From positions 1 to 64,000 of the forward strand of contig CAMWBY010000014.1 in assembly GCA_947172645.1 (NCBI GenBank): a stretch of 64,000 nt of DNA, in the 5' to 3' direction. A model generated the notes under the pieces. It was given only the letters and a program-made list of their open reading frames with translations. It was not told where the DNA came from and ran no database searches. A program made the translations under genes and the position numbers. The DNA comes from an uncultured Lachnospiraceae bacterium (GTDB taxonomy: Bacteria > Bacillota > Clostridia > Lachnospirales > Lachnospiraceae). Shown piece after piece: positions 46,748-54,250 of the stretch. The stretch's first letter is position 1, and each line of letters begins with the position of its first letter.

Positions 46748-47149
46748 ATGGCACTGAAATACAGCAGACAAAGACAAGTCATTAAGGACTTTTTGATGAC
46801 CCGCAAGGACCATCCTACCGCCGATACGGTATATATAAATGTCCGGCATGAATATCCCAATATCAGTCTTGGCACTGTATACCGCAATCTTTCTCTTCTA
46901 GCGGATTTAGGAGAAATCACCAGGCTGCGTTTGGGTGACGGTGTAGACCGTTTTGACGCAGACACCTCCAACCACTATCATTGCGTCTGCAAAGAATGCG
47001 GGAGCGTGGTCGATTTAAACATGGACAGCCTTGACCACATCACGCAGATTGCAAACCAACATTTTGACGGGCAAATACAAGGGCACGTCATTTACTTCCA
47101 TGGTATTTGCAAAGATTGCTGTTGCAAAAAGTGTTCTGCCAAGATATAA
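46748..47149 (+). CDS. Fur-family regulator, PerR-like
   Basis: A 133-aa Fur-family repressor. The winged helix is at ~10-75 (HPTADTVYINVRHEYPNISLGTVYRNL in this region), followed by the dimerisation domain with HYHCVCKECGSVVD and a second cysteine pair GICKDCCCKKC. Both CxxC pairs of the structural zinc site are present. The next genes are reverse rubrerythrin and rubredoxin, so a peroxide-sensing PerR role is more likely than iron uptake control. RBS AGAGGA is 7 bp before the ATG. Confidence 0.9.
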   Translation: MALKYSRQRQVIKDFLMTRKDHPTADTVYINVRHEYPNISLGTVYRNLSLLADLGEITRLRLGDGVDRFDADTSNHYHCVCKECGSVVDLNMDSLDHITQIANQHFDGQIQGHVIYFHGICKDCCCKKCSAKI

Positions 47150-47328
47150 ATTTTTCTATAGTTTTTATGTATTTTTCATGGAAAATTACCAAGACTTGTA
47201 CTATAATGCCAGTACGGCAGAGAAGTCGGGCGGACAAGTTTAACGTATGTACAGGCATCCCGCCCGTCCTGTTTCCTGCGGAAATTGTAAATTGCACGAG
47301 CAATGCTGCAACATTCAAAATCAGGTCA

Positions 47329-47358
47329 TAAGGCGCACATGTTCTACATGACGCCTTA
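47329..47358 (+). other. Hairpin in the leader of the reverse rubrerythrin gene
   Basis: TAAGGCG and CGCCTTA form a 7-bp stem, with inner CATG/CATG pairing, about 35 bp before the start codon. A TATAAT box lies further up at 47202-47207. The hairpin may stabilise the transcript or mark the end of the regulator message. Confidence 0.4.
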
Positions 47359-47393
47359 CAATATAATCTTAAAGAGAAAAGGAGAATACAATT

Positions 47394-47933
47394 ATGAAAT
47401 TTGTATGTCAGGTATGTGGCTATGTCCACGAAGGGGACGCTGCACCGGAAAAATGCCCGGTATGTAATGCGCCTGCTGAGAAATTCACAGCACAGGGCGG
47501 AGAGAGAGAATGGGCTGCAGAGCATGTCGTAGGCGTTGCCAAAGGCGTCAGCGAAGACATCATGGCTGACCTTCGCGCTAATTTCAACGGCGAGTGTACA
47601 GAAGTAGGTATGTATCTTGCTATGGCAAGAGTTGCCCACAGAGAAGGTTATCCTGAAATCGGTTTATACTGGGAGAAGGCTGCCTGGGAAGAAGCAGAGC
47701 ACGCTGCAAAATTTGCTGAGCTGCTTGGCGAAGTAGTAACAGATTCCACCAAGAAGAATCTGGAGATGAGAGTGGACGCTGAGAACGGCGCAACAGCAGG
47801 CAAGTTTGACCTTGCTAAACGTGCGAAAGCTGCTAACCTCGACGCAATCCATGACACAGTCCATGAGATGGCTCGCGATGAGGCAAGACACGGCAAGGCA
47901 TTTGAAGGCTTGTTAAAGAGATATTTTGGCTAA
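47394..47933 (+). CDS. Reverse rubrerythrin (N-terminal rubredoxin, C-terminal diiron)
   Basis: A 179-aa non-heme iron peroxidase of anaerobes that reduces hydrogen peroxide and oxygen. The rubredoxin-like domain is N-terminal: CQVCG and CPVCNA (residues ~5-30). The ferritin-like diiron domain follows (~40-179) with the EExxH-type motifs [38 protein letters not shown] and [14 protein letters not shown]. This domain order is the reverse of classical rubrerythrin and is typical of clostridia. AAGGAG lies 9 bp before the ATG. A rubredoxin gene follows after 107 bp. Confidence 0.95.
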   Translation: MKFVCQVCGYVHEGDAAPEKCPVCNAPAEKFTAQGGEREWAAEHVVGVAKGVSEDIMADLRANFNGECTEVGMYLAMARVAHREGYPEIGLYWEKAAWEEAEHAAKFAELLGEVVTDSTKKNLEMRVDAENGATAGKFDLAKRAKAANLDAIHDTVHEMARDEARHGKAFEGLLKRYFG

Positions 47934-48040
47934 AAACAATCCTTTTTTAAAAGAATAAAAGTTCACTTGGTAAATGCGAATAATGCCAAGAAATTTCCAA
48001 TACAAATACAATAAGATAACAGATAAGGAGACGAATGATT

Positions 48041-48214
48041 ATGAAGAAATATTTTTGCAATCCTTGTGGATATACTTATGACCCTGCAAAAGGCGACCCT
48101 GAACATGGTATCGCTCCTGGTACGGCATTTGAGGACCTTCCGGCTGACTGGTGCTGCCCTCTTTGCGGCGTAACCAAGGATATGTTCCAGCCTTGCATCG
48201 AGAATTACAACTAA
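48041..48214 (+). CDS. Rubredoxin
   Basis: A 57-aa electron carrier with one Fe(Cys)4 centre. The iron ligands are Cys6 and Cys9 ([11 protein letters not shown]) and Cys39 and Cys42 ([13 protein letters not shown]); the aromatic core residues are conserved. A start at 48035 (MIMKKYF) is also possible; AAGGAG lies at 48025-48030. It probably donates electrons to the reverse rubrerythrin encoded just upstream. A strong terminator follows. Confidence 0.95.
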   Translation: MKKYFCNPCGYTYDPAKGDPEHGIAPGTAFEDLPADWCCPLCGVTKDMFQPCIENYN

Positions 48215-48284
48215 GTCATTAGGCGTCTCAGTCGTATATTTCACACCACCTTAAGAAAAATACAACGGCGCTTAGTAGATAGGA

Positions 48285-48331
48285 AACAGCCGCTCCGGCG
48301 ATTTTCAGAGATTGCGGGGCGGCTGTTTTTT
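48285..48331 (+). terminator. Intrinsic terminator of the rubrerythrin-rubredoxin cluster
   Basis: AACAGCCGCTCCG and CGGGGCGGCTGTT form a 13-bp stem with one G-U pair, followed by TTTTTT. It lies 70 bp after the rubredoxin stop and separates the cluster from the convergent Pycsar-type operon. Confidence 0.9.
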
Positions 48332-48370
48332 GTACCGGGATTTGATTACATAATCTATCCATAAATCACA

Positions 48371-48880
48371 TTACGCAATAATGATAAGAACTATTCCCAA
48401 AAGTACCATTCCAAACGCTGCTATTACAACAGCAATCCGGAACAAATCATATTTTTTGCTTGTAATTCTCGCATTGATAATAATTTCCTGGGCATACAGC
48501 TTCTCATTTGTCCCAAAAGACGCTGCATCCTCCGAAAAAAAGTCTTTGTATACTTTCTTTAAAAAATCTTCTTCTGCGTATTTCGCAATATCTTTCCAGA
48601 ATAACAAATTATCATCATTATTATATTTCCCTGCTATCCTGGACGTATCCTTATCATACCGTGGATAAAAAGAAAGCATCGATACAATAAGCGCCGCTAA
48701 ATACACGATTGCAACAATCGCTTGCAGAATAATATTATTAATGAAATCTCCACCACACACAATCGCCAACAGCGCTATCAAAAATGCAATTAATGCTGCA
48801 TGTTTCGCTTCCGCAAATTGTAACCAATGATTGATTCGGTCGAGTGATTTCTCCAGAAACTCATTTTTTCTCTCATCCAT
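48371..48880 (-). CDS. pycTM: Pycsar-type membrane effector (PycTM, DUF5706-like)
   Basis: A 169-aa membrane protein with the layout of Pycsar transmembrane effectors: an N-terminal amphipathic helix with FAEAKHAAL (the A-D/E-x-K-A signature), two helices at ~28-43 and ~50-70, a cytosolic segment with NDDNLLFWKDIAKYAEEDF and AQEIIINARITSKKYDLFRIA, and a last helix at ~148-168. In characterised systems a cyclic pyrimidine nucleotide opens the protein and destroys the membrane, aborting phage infection. It starts one base after the cyclase stop. The family assignment is by pattern only. Confidence 0.8.
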   Translation of the reverse strand: MDERKNEFLEKSLDRINHWLQFAEAKHAALIAFLIALLAIVCGGDFINNIILQAIVAIVYLAALIVSMLSFYPRYDKDTSRIAGKYNNDDNLLFWKDIAKYAEEDFLKKVYKDFFSEDAASFGTNEKLYAQEIIINARITSKKYDLFRIAVVIAAFGMVLLGIVLIIIA

Positions 48881-48881
48881 A

Positions 48882-50333
48882 TTATTTACTCACTCCTTTT
48901 ATCTTCTCGAAAGCTATTTTCAACGTTGCCCTCATATCCGGTACGCATTCATCCTCATTTAAAGAGTCCATTTCACCCTCATCAATCATTCGATAATCAC
49001 AATGCTTGTCGGAATCCAGCCTAATGTCTCCAGAAATTATTTTGGCAAGGAAAATAATACCTTTATGCAGTTCACTTTGTTTCTCTATCTTATACACCGC
49101 AAGGGGAACCGGCTGTAAATCATTCCTGTCAACATCCATATACGGTTCTACAATAATTCCAAAGTCTTTCTTGTACTCTTCAATGATGCTTTCAGCCAAT
49201 TCTTTTCTGGAATTAGCTTTCGCACATCCAAATTCCCATTTAGATTCCAGTATTTCCCGTCCGGTTCTTCTTGCAATGAGAATTTTTCCTTCATCATTAT
49301 AGCAAACTGCCACGCAATGCAGTTCTAATCTGGGATTATCGATAAACTGTTTATATGTATCCTTACTCTCAACGATTATTTTCTGTATTCTTTCTATTTT
49401 CCCGATAAGCCTTCTGTCTGATAATATCTTTTTTAATGCGCTTTTTGCATTATTGTACATATAATCGGCAAAAACCTTTTTTCCAAAAAACTCGATGTAA
49501 ATATCGTCTTTATCCACAGCATCAAATGGAAAGCTCTTCCGAAACGTTCTGTTTTCGTGCTCTGATTTATCATAATACCAAATAATCGGGTATGCGGAAC
49601 CATTCCATACGCCTTTCAGTTTCCTGTAAGTTATAATATTAAGACGATTCGCAAACTCCGGGCGCATTGAAAGCAAATATGCCAATTCAAAACTTAATAC
49701 TAATCTCTTCTCACGTGTCTGCTCTGACAAGCGAAAACCCGTATCTATGTCAACTCCTATAAATTCATAGAACTTGATATTTTTACTCTCCTCAATAATC
49801 TCAAATAAGTTTTCAACATACCCTGAGTACGGCCTATCCTTAATTTCCCTTTTGTCTGTCACTGCTGCAATCCACGCACAGGCCTGCAAAGAGATAATAT
49901 TCTCAACTTTCATCAAGTTTACCATGGTGCCAGAAAAGTTTTCAATTTTATCAAAAAAAGTTCCCTCTTCCAAATCTTTTACGAAATTAGTCAAAATACT
50001 GTATATAGTAGAAACATATTCAAAAACAGAATCCATATCACACACGTCTACTATGAAAATTACTTCATCTCCTAAAACTCTCCACAGCTCTGCACGTGTA
50101 ATTTTATGTTTAACCTGCATACGCAATTCAGAAATAATACGGTCAATCACGACTGACCATCCATAATAATTCACTGTTTTATAAGCCGATGAGTTTACAA
50201 TGTCAAACGAAAAGAACAAGACAACGCTATCACTCTTCGACGAAAACTCGCTTTCAAGAGATAACTTATCCTGTTCTTCCGTATACTCAAATACATTTTT
50301 ATACTTAGCTAAATCTTCTTTTTCTTTCACCAT
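48882..50333 (-). CDS. pycC: Pycsar-type pyrimidine nucleotide cyclase with Nudix-like C-terminus
   Basis: A 483-aa protein. Residues ~35-200 look like a class III nucleotidyl cyclase domain: FFSFDIVNSSAYK carries the first metal aspartate (Asp44), and RVLGDEVIF the second (Asp89). The 45-residue spacing is that of adenylyl cyclases. The middle (~200-330) is unrecognised. The C-terminus (~335-480) resembles a Nudix hydrolase (HCVAVCYNDEGKILIARRT, KWEFGCAK), but the REUxEE box is degraded to EEYKKD, so it is probably a sensor, not an enzyme. ATG 50333 overlaps the peptidase stop by 7 bp; a GTG lies 18 bp upstream. Confidence 0.78.
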   Translation of the reverse strand: MVKEKEDLAKYKNVFEYTEEQDKLSLESEFSSKSDSVVLFFSFDIVNSSAYKTVNYYGWSVVIDRIISELRMQVKHKITRAELWRVLGDEVIFIVDVCDMDSVFEYVSTIYSILTNFVKDLEEGTFFDKIENFSGTMVNLMKVENIISLQACAWIAAVTDKREIKDRPYSGYVENLFEIIEESKNIKFYEFIGVDIDTGFRLSEQTREKRLVLSFELAYLLSMRPEFANRLNIITYRKLKGVWNGSAYPIIWYYDKSEHENRTFRKSFPFDAVDKDDIYIEFFGKKVFADYMYNNAKSALKKILSDRRLIGKIERIQKIIVESKDTYKQFIDNPRLELHCVAVCYNDEGKILIARRTGREILESKWEFGCAKANSRKELAESIIEEYKKDFGIIVEPYMDVDRNDLQPVPLAVYKIEKQSELHKGIIFLAKIISGDIRLDSDKHCDYRMIDEGEMDSLNEDECVPDMRATLKIAFEKIKGVSK

Positions 50334-50854
50334 TCCAGATACCCCAACCACTTCCCTCTGTAAGTCGCAGCATCGATTGACACATGAAAGTAATCGGCAA
50401 CCTTGGAAATGAATACATAGTTATCTTCAGAAAACTTATCTAATATTTCTTTATATTTTCCTCTCGGCATAAGCAATGCTGCCGCAAACTCATTCGCTTG
50501 CAACTCTAGCTCTGAATTCCCGCTCCGGCGGAATTTCATTGACCTGGAACGCTCCCACAAATCAGAATCTATCATATATCCCATGTGGAGAAACAAATGC
50601 CCCAGTTCATGTGCAACTGTAAAGTTCTTTCTGTTTTCAGATTGTCTGTATGGGATTCTAATACAAAAAGGATAGTTCAAATCCTCACGGTCAATAGTGC
50701 CGTCTGAATAACCGCTAGTCTCCTTGTCTTCCTGAAGCCTTCCGCCCAACTTCGTAACCACCATATCCATGTCGTCAATAGGCGTTGGTATATCAAAAAG
50801 TTTGATAATGTCTTCTGCCAACGCATTAATCTTCATACGCATACCGTTATCCAT
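50327..50854 (-). CDS. ImmA/IrrE-family metallopeptidase, first gene of the Pycsar-type operon
   Basis: A 175-aa zinc peptidase with the gluzincin motif VAHELGHLFLHMGY (HExxH) and the downstream glutamate in ELQANEFAAALLMP. The C-terminus has the usual FHVSIDAATYRGKWLGYL ending. There is no N-terminal helix-turn-helix, and no partner XRE regulator is encoded next to it. Relatives cleave repressors to trigger phage, mobile-element or stress responses. Here it is translationally coupled to the cyclase and could relieve operon repression or regulate the defence proteins. AAGGAGG is 7 bp before the ATG. Confidence 0.88.
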   Translation of the reverse strand: MDNGMRMKINALAEDIIKLFDIPTPIDDMDMVVTKLGGRLQEDKETSGYSDGTIDREDLNYPFCIRIPYRQSENRKNFTVAHELGHLFLHMGYMIDSDLWERSRSMKFRRSGNSELELQANEFAAALLMPRGKYKEILDKFSEDNYVFISKVADYFHVSIDAATYRGKWLGYLEW

Positions 50855-50921
50855 ACCAACACCTCCTTAAATAGAATTAATTAACAATATTTCGTATATT
50901 ATAAAGTATTACTTTTGGTTT

Positions 50922-50964
50922 ATTATACAGCCAAATAGCTGTTTTGGCAATCATTTAGGCCAAA
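50922..50964 (-). promoter_or_regulatory. Promoter of the Pycsar-type operon with overlapping GCCAAA half-sites
   Basis: Minus strand: -35 TTGCCA at 50945-50950, 17-bp spacer, -10 TATAAT at 50922-50927. Three half-sites GCCAAA/TTTGGC overlay it: 50930-50935, 50943-50948 (inverted) and 50959-50964. The first two form a dyad inside the spacer and -35 box. This placement fits a repressor that blocks polymerase binding. Confidence 0.7.
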
Positions 50965-51002
50965 TATTTTAAAAATATTCCGATATTTTGTCAATTTTTT
51001 AA

Positions 51003-51032
51003 GGTGCATCCAAAACAGATGCACCCCCCCCC
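51003..51032 (-). terminator. Hairpin with flanking C9 tract after the kinase gene
   Basis: GGTGCATC and GATGCACC form an 8-bp stem with a 7-base loop, 6-35 bp after the stop of the kinase gene. A run of nine C (51024-51032) joins the stem. On the minus strand the stem is followed by TTAAAAAATT, so it is not a textbook U-tract. Confidence 0.5.
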
Positions 51033-51037
51033 TTGCT

Positions 51038-54000
51038 TTACTCGTTATCCGTGCTGCTTCCTCCAAAAGCCTCCAAATCCAAAAGAATCTTAAAAGTCAC
51101 TCTTCTGGACGCTTCTGCGTCCTCCTCGCCATTCTCATTGTAGATTAATTCATCGCTTGCACACCCCACCGTGTCGATATAATCAGACAAAGACGGGTAT
51201 AGCTCATAGCAATAATCATCCACTGCCTCCGCACGTGCCTCGGAAAGCTGCTGATTATATGCATAATCGCCCGAAGAATCGGTATGCCCCTCCAACAGGA
51301 TGGCATCGATATAATCGAAATAATCGCTGCTCTCATCCAGGACAACATCCGCATACACTTTCAGGAAGCCGTCCAGATAAGCCTTACCATCCTCAGAAAG
51401 CTCCGCGCTGTCAAGCCCGAACAGGATACTGTCGCTCATGGTAATCTTGCCGGACTGTTTGTCAATCTCCACGTCGATTCCGGCAGCCGCGTATGCCGTC
51501 TGCAATGCTTCCAGAATATCCTTCTGTACAACTGCCACTTGTTTCAGGGATTCGTCACTCATTTCCTTTAAGTCGTCCGCCTTTACTTCCTGCAGGGAAT
51601 CATCTAAAATATCCGCATAGTATTCATCCCTCGTCCGCTGATAGAGATAATTCCCACCGTCCGCGCGCAGCACAAATCCCATACTACCACATGACAGGTA
51701 TTGAAAAGTAATGGAATCAGGCTCCCCAATAACCCCTCTGTATGAGCCGTCTATATTCTTGCCTTCAGCTTTCCCTTCCCAACGCAGCGTAATCGTATGG
51801 CTGCCATCGCTCAGCTCCATAACCGGATTCGCAGCGATATCCCCATCCGCAAAATTAATATATATATCGGGTTCCTCAGTATACATGTCGTGTAATCCTA
51901 TGGAAACAATATCTTTATATGCATCCTCTGCACTGCTGACATATCCATACAGGCTGTCTGTTCTGTAACTGGCGAATGCATTATACGCATATCCATAAGG
52001 TACCATGTCGCGGGTAATGTTATTTCTCGTAAATTCCAGGTTGCGCCCTGCCACCCGTATGTTAAACTCCATCGTCTCCATGGTAAGCTGCCCACTCCCG
52101 TCCAGTTTCAGACAGCCGAAATCCATGGTAGAGCCTTCTGCCTTATAACAGCCATAAAGCACTGTCTCATTCTTTCTCTGGTCAAGCAGCTTAATGACCG
52201 CATAATCTCTTGTACCCGCAATGTTTTCCTGATAGAAATCCTCCGCCTGCCCTGCGGCCTGCTCCCCAAACAGCGCAGCTACTATCTCTTTAAAAAAAGC
52301 GGCTTTCTCTACCCCCAGTTCTTTGCTCCTGGCATGCCTATAGACGTCATATTTCTCCTCAATAGCCTCCAACGGACTGTTAAAAGGTATGCCATTCGTA
52401 GACAATCCCCCGTCATCCCAACAGTGCATCTCAAAGGGTAAAATCGATACTTCCTCCCCGTCTATCTCCATAAATTCCATTCCCTCCAAAAATTGCAGCG
52501 AACCGGAATCTCCACTAAGGCTGCTGGCATCCTCATTGATATAATAATCGCCGAAAAGAAGTGCATTGGATAAGTTGATTGTCTCTCCTGGAACCGTGGC
52601 CTCAATATCTCCGTGGTCCGCATCTAAGTCGAAAAATCCCGTATAATTGCCAGGCGCTGCGCTGCCTCCCGGAAGCACTATCAGGGCAATCGCAATGCCA
52701 ATCACCGCCACTGTAATAAGTGCAATGATAATCAGGATATTTTTCTTCTTTCCTTTCTTATCCCCCTTTTCCGGCTTCTGCGTCTGCTTATTCTTTGCTT
52801 TCTTTTCTTTTTTCGCCTTCTTCTCCTTCTTCGGCGGCTCGGGAGGCGTGGGCTGTTCCTGTACCGGCGGCTGTGAACTGCCTATGGGCTGCCCGCCGGA
52901 AGCTCCCTGCCTGCTGCCCTCATCCCCAAACAAGAATACCGTATTGTCTCCCTCCGGCATCGTCTGCGGCTGTGATGGCTGCCCCCAGGCAGGCTGCTGT
53001 GTTGATGACTGTTGTGTTTGTCCCCATGTGGGCTGTTGCGTCGGCATCTGCTGTGATTGCCCCCATATGGGTTGCTGCGTCGATGTCTGCTGTGGCTGCC
53101 CCCATGTAGGCTGTTGTGTTGACGTCTGCTGTGACTGCCCCCACGTCCCTTGCCCCTGTAATGCCGGGTTCTGGGCCGTGGTCTCCGGCACATGCCCTGC
53201 CGCCGGATTTACCTGGAAGGAAGTCTGCGGCTGCACTGCCAATGCCGCCTCCAAATCCGCCCGCATCGCTTCCGGGGACGCATAACGGTTCTGTGGCAGA
53301 TAAGCGCAGGCTTTCAGAATTACCCCTGCAAGCTGCGAGTCCGCCATGGCAGGCATAGGGAGCGGCTCCCCGCCCACCCTCCTCGCTATAGAATCTTCCC
53401 TGCTACTATGTGTAATCGGCGCCGGGAAAGGCGGCAGGAAGGGCGCCCGGTTATTGTTCACCAGACGGTACAGCACGATACCGAGAGAATAAATGTCCAC
53501 GCTAGAGCCGTATACCTCCCCTTTATATACTTCCGGCGCCATATAAGTATATGTACCCTTGCGTGAAAGCCCGCTGGTTGTCTTCTCCACCGTCCGCGCG
53601 ATGCCGAAATCGCCCAGTTTGTAATCCCCATTGGGGGAAACGAAAATATTCTCAGGCTTGATATCCCTGTGAATGATGTTCTGTTTCTGGCAACATTCCA
53701 ACGCTTTACAGATATCGATACCAAGTTTAATCACGTCATTACGTCCCATAGGGCGTTCCGTGGTGGCATAGTCGAGAAGGGGCGTCAGAAGTTCCATGCG
53801 GATAAGGATATCCCAACCGATTCCGTCCTTATGCTCCACCACTGTGTGGTCCTCGTAGCTGACAATATTGCTGTTGCCCTTAAGCCCCGACATCATCGCA
53901 AACTCATCCACCACCTCGCTCACAAAACTCTTGTAATAACTGGTGGCGCTTTCCGCGTCCATGCCGTCTGACATAACGCTCTTTAACTCACTTTCGCTCT

Positions 54001-54157
54001 GGGGAATGGTAATGACTTTTAAAGCCGCTTTGTAAGTCCTGCCGAAGTCTTCCCGCTCAATCTCGAATACCTTGCCAAAGCTTCCCTCCCCCAACATCCT
54101 GCTGATTCTCCAGGAGCCCCAGAAAGGCTCCAGGCTTTTGTAATACGACATTTCCAT
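51038..54157 (-). CDS. Ser/Thr protein kinase with Gln-rich repeats, one membrane helix and OmpA-like domain (paralogue 1)
   Basis: A 1039-aa membrane kinase. The cytoplasmic kinase domain (~17-300) is complete: GEGSFGKVFE, Lys47, HRDIKPEN (Asp165), DFG (183-185) and APE (207-209). The linker (~339-395) has 13-residue tandem repeats of type WGQ-x-QQTSTQQPT, then TVFLFGDE and a Lys-rich stretch. The membrane helix is at ~473-495. The extracellular part has an unrecognised ~400-residue region and an OmpA-like domain (~910-1039) with LLEGHTDSSGDYAYNQQLS, which in relatives binds peptidoglycan. It should sense the cell wall and phosphorylate cytoplasmic targets. Confidence 0.9.
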   Translation of the reverse strand: MEMSYYKSLEPFWGSWRISRMLGEGSFGKVFEIEREDFGRTYKAALKVITIPQSESELKSVMSDGMDAESATSYYKSFVSEVVDEFAMMSGLKGNSNIVSYEDHTVVEHKDGIGWDILIRMELLTPLLDYATTERPMGRNDVIKLGIDICKALECCQKQNIIHRDIKPENIFVSPNGDYKLGDFGIARTVEKTTSGLSRKGTYTYMAPEVYKGEVYGSSVDIYSLGIVLYRLVNNNRAPFLPPFPAPITHSSREDSIARRVGGEPLPMPAMADSQLAGVILKACAYLPQNRYASPEAMRADLEAALAVQPQTSFQVNPAAGHVPETTAQNPALQGQGTWGQSQQTSTQQPTWGQPQQTSTQQPIWGQSQQMPTQQPTWGQTQQSSTQQPAWGQPSQPQTMPEGDNTVFLFGDEGSRQGASGGQPIGSSQPPVQEQPTPPEPPKKEKKAKKEKKAKNKQTQKPEKGDKKGKKKNILIIIALITVAVIGIAIALIVLPGGSAAPGNYTGFFDLDADHGDIEATVPGETINLSNALLFGDYYINEDASSLSGDSGSLQFLEGMEFMEIDGEEVSILPFEMHCWDDGGLSTNGIPFNSPLEAIEEKYDVYRHARSKELGVEKAAFFKEIVAALFGEQAAGQAEDFYQENIAGTRDYAVIKLLDQRKNETVLYGCYKAEGSTMDFGCLKLDGSGQLTMETMEFNIRVAGRNLEFTRNNITRDMVPYGYAYNAFASYRTDSLYGYVSSAEDAYKDIVSIGLHDMYTEEPDIYINFADGDIAANPVMELSDGSHTITLRWEGKAEGKNIDGSYRGVIGEPDSITFQYLSCGSMGFVLRADGGNYLYQRTRDEYYADILDDSLQEVKADDLKEMSDESLKQVAVVQKDILEALQTAYAAAGIDVEIDKQSGKITMSDSILFGLDSAELSEDGKAYLDGFLKVYADVVLDESSDYFDYIDAILLEGHTDSSGDYAYNQQLSEARAEAVDDYCYELYPSLSDYIDTVGCASDELIYNENGEEDAEASRRVTFKILLDLEAFGGSSTDNE
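52988..53143 (-). repeat. 39-bp tandem repeats in kinase paralogue 1
   Basis: Four imperfect 39-bp units encode WGQ-x-QQ-x-x-TQQP-x, with a partial fifth after them. The unit differs in length and sequence from the repeat at the same place in the second kinase. Confidence 0.8.
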
Positions 54158-54250
54158 CTCTTTTTATCTCCCGTCCCATCGTCAAATTATTTTACTTTTT
54201 TCTTTTGCTTATCCTTAATTTACATGGGCATGCACACAAGTCCCTATCCT

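Noticed and set aside
51024..51032. C9 homopolymer as a phase-variation switch
   Set aside because: It lies after the kinase stop codon and about 90 bp upstream of the next promoter, so length change should not alter a reading frame.
52647..53285. 212-aa Cys-rich plus-strand ORF opposite the kinase linker
   Set aside because: It is the antisense shadow of the Gln-rich repeats; the Cys/Gly pattern follows directly from the CAG/TGG codons on the other strand.
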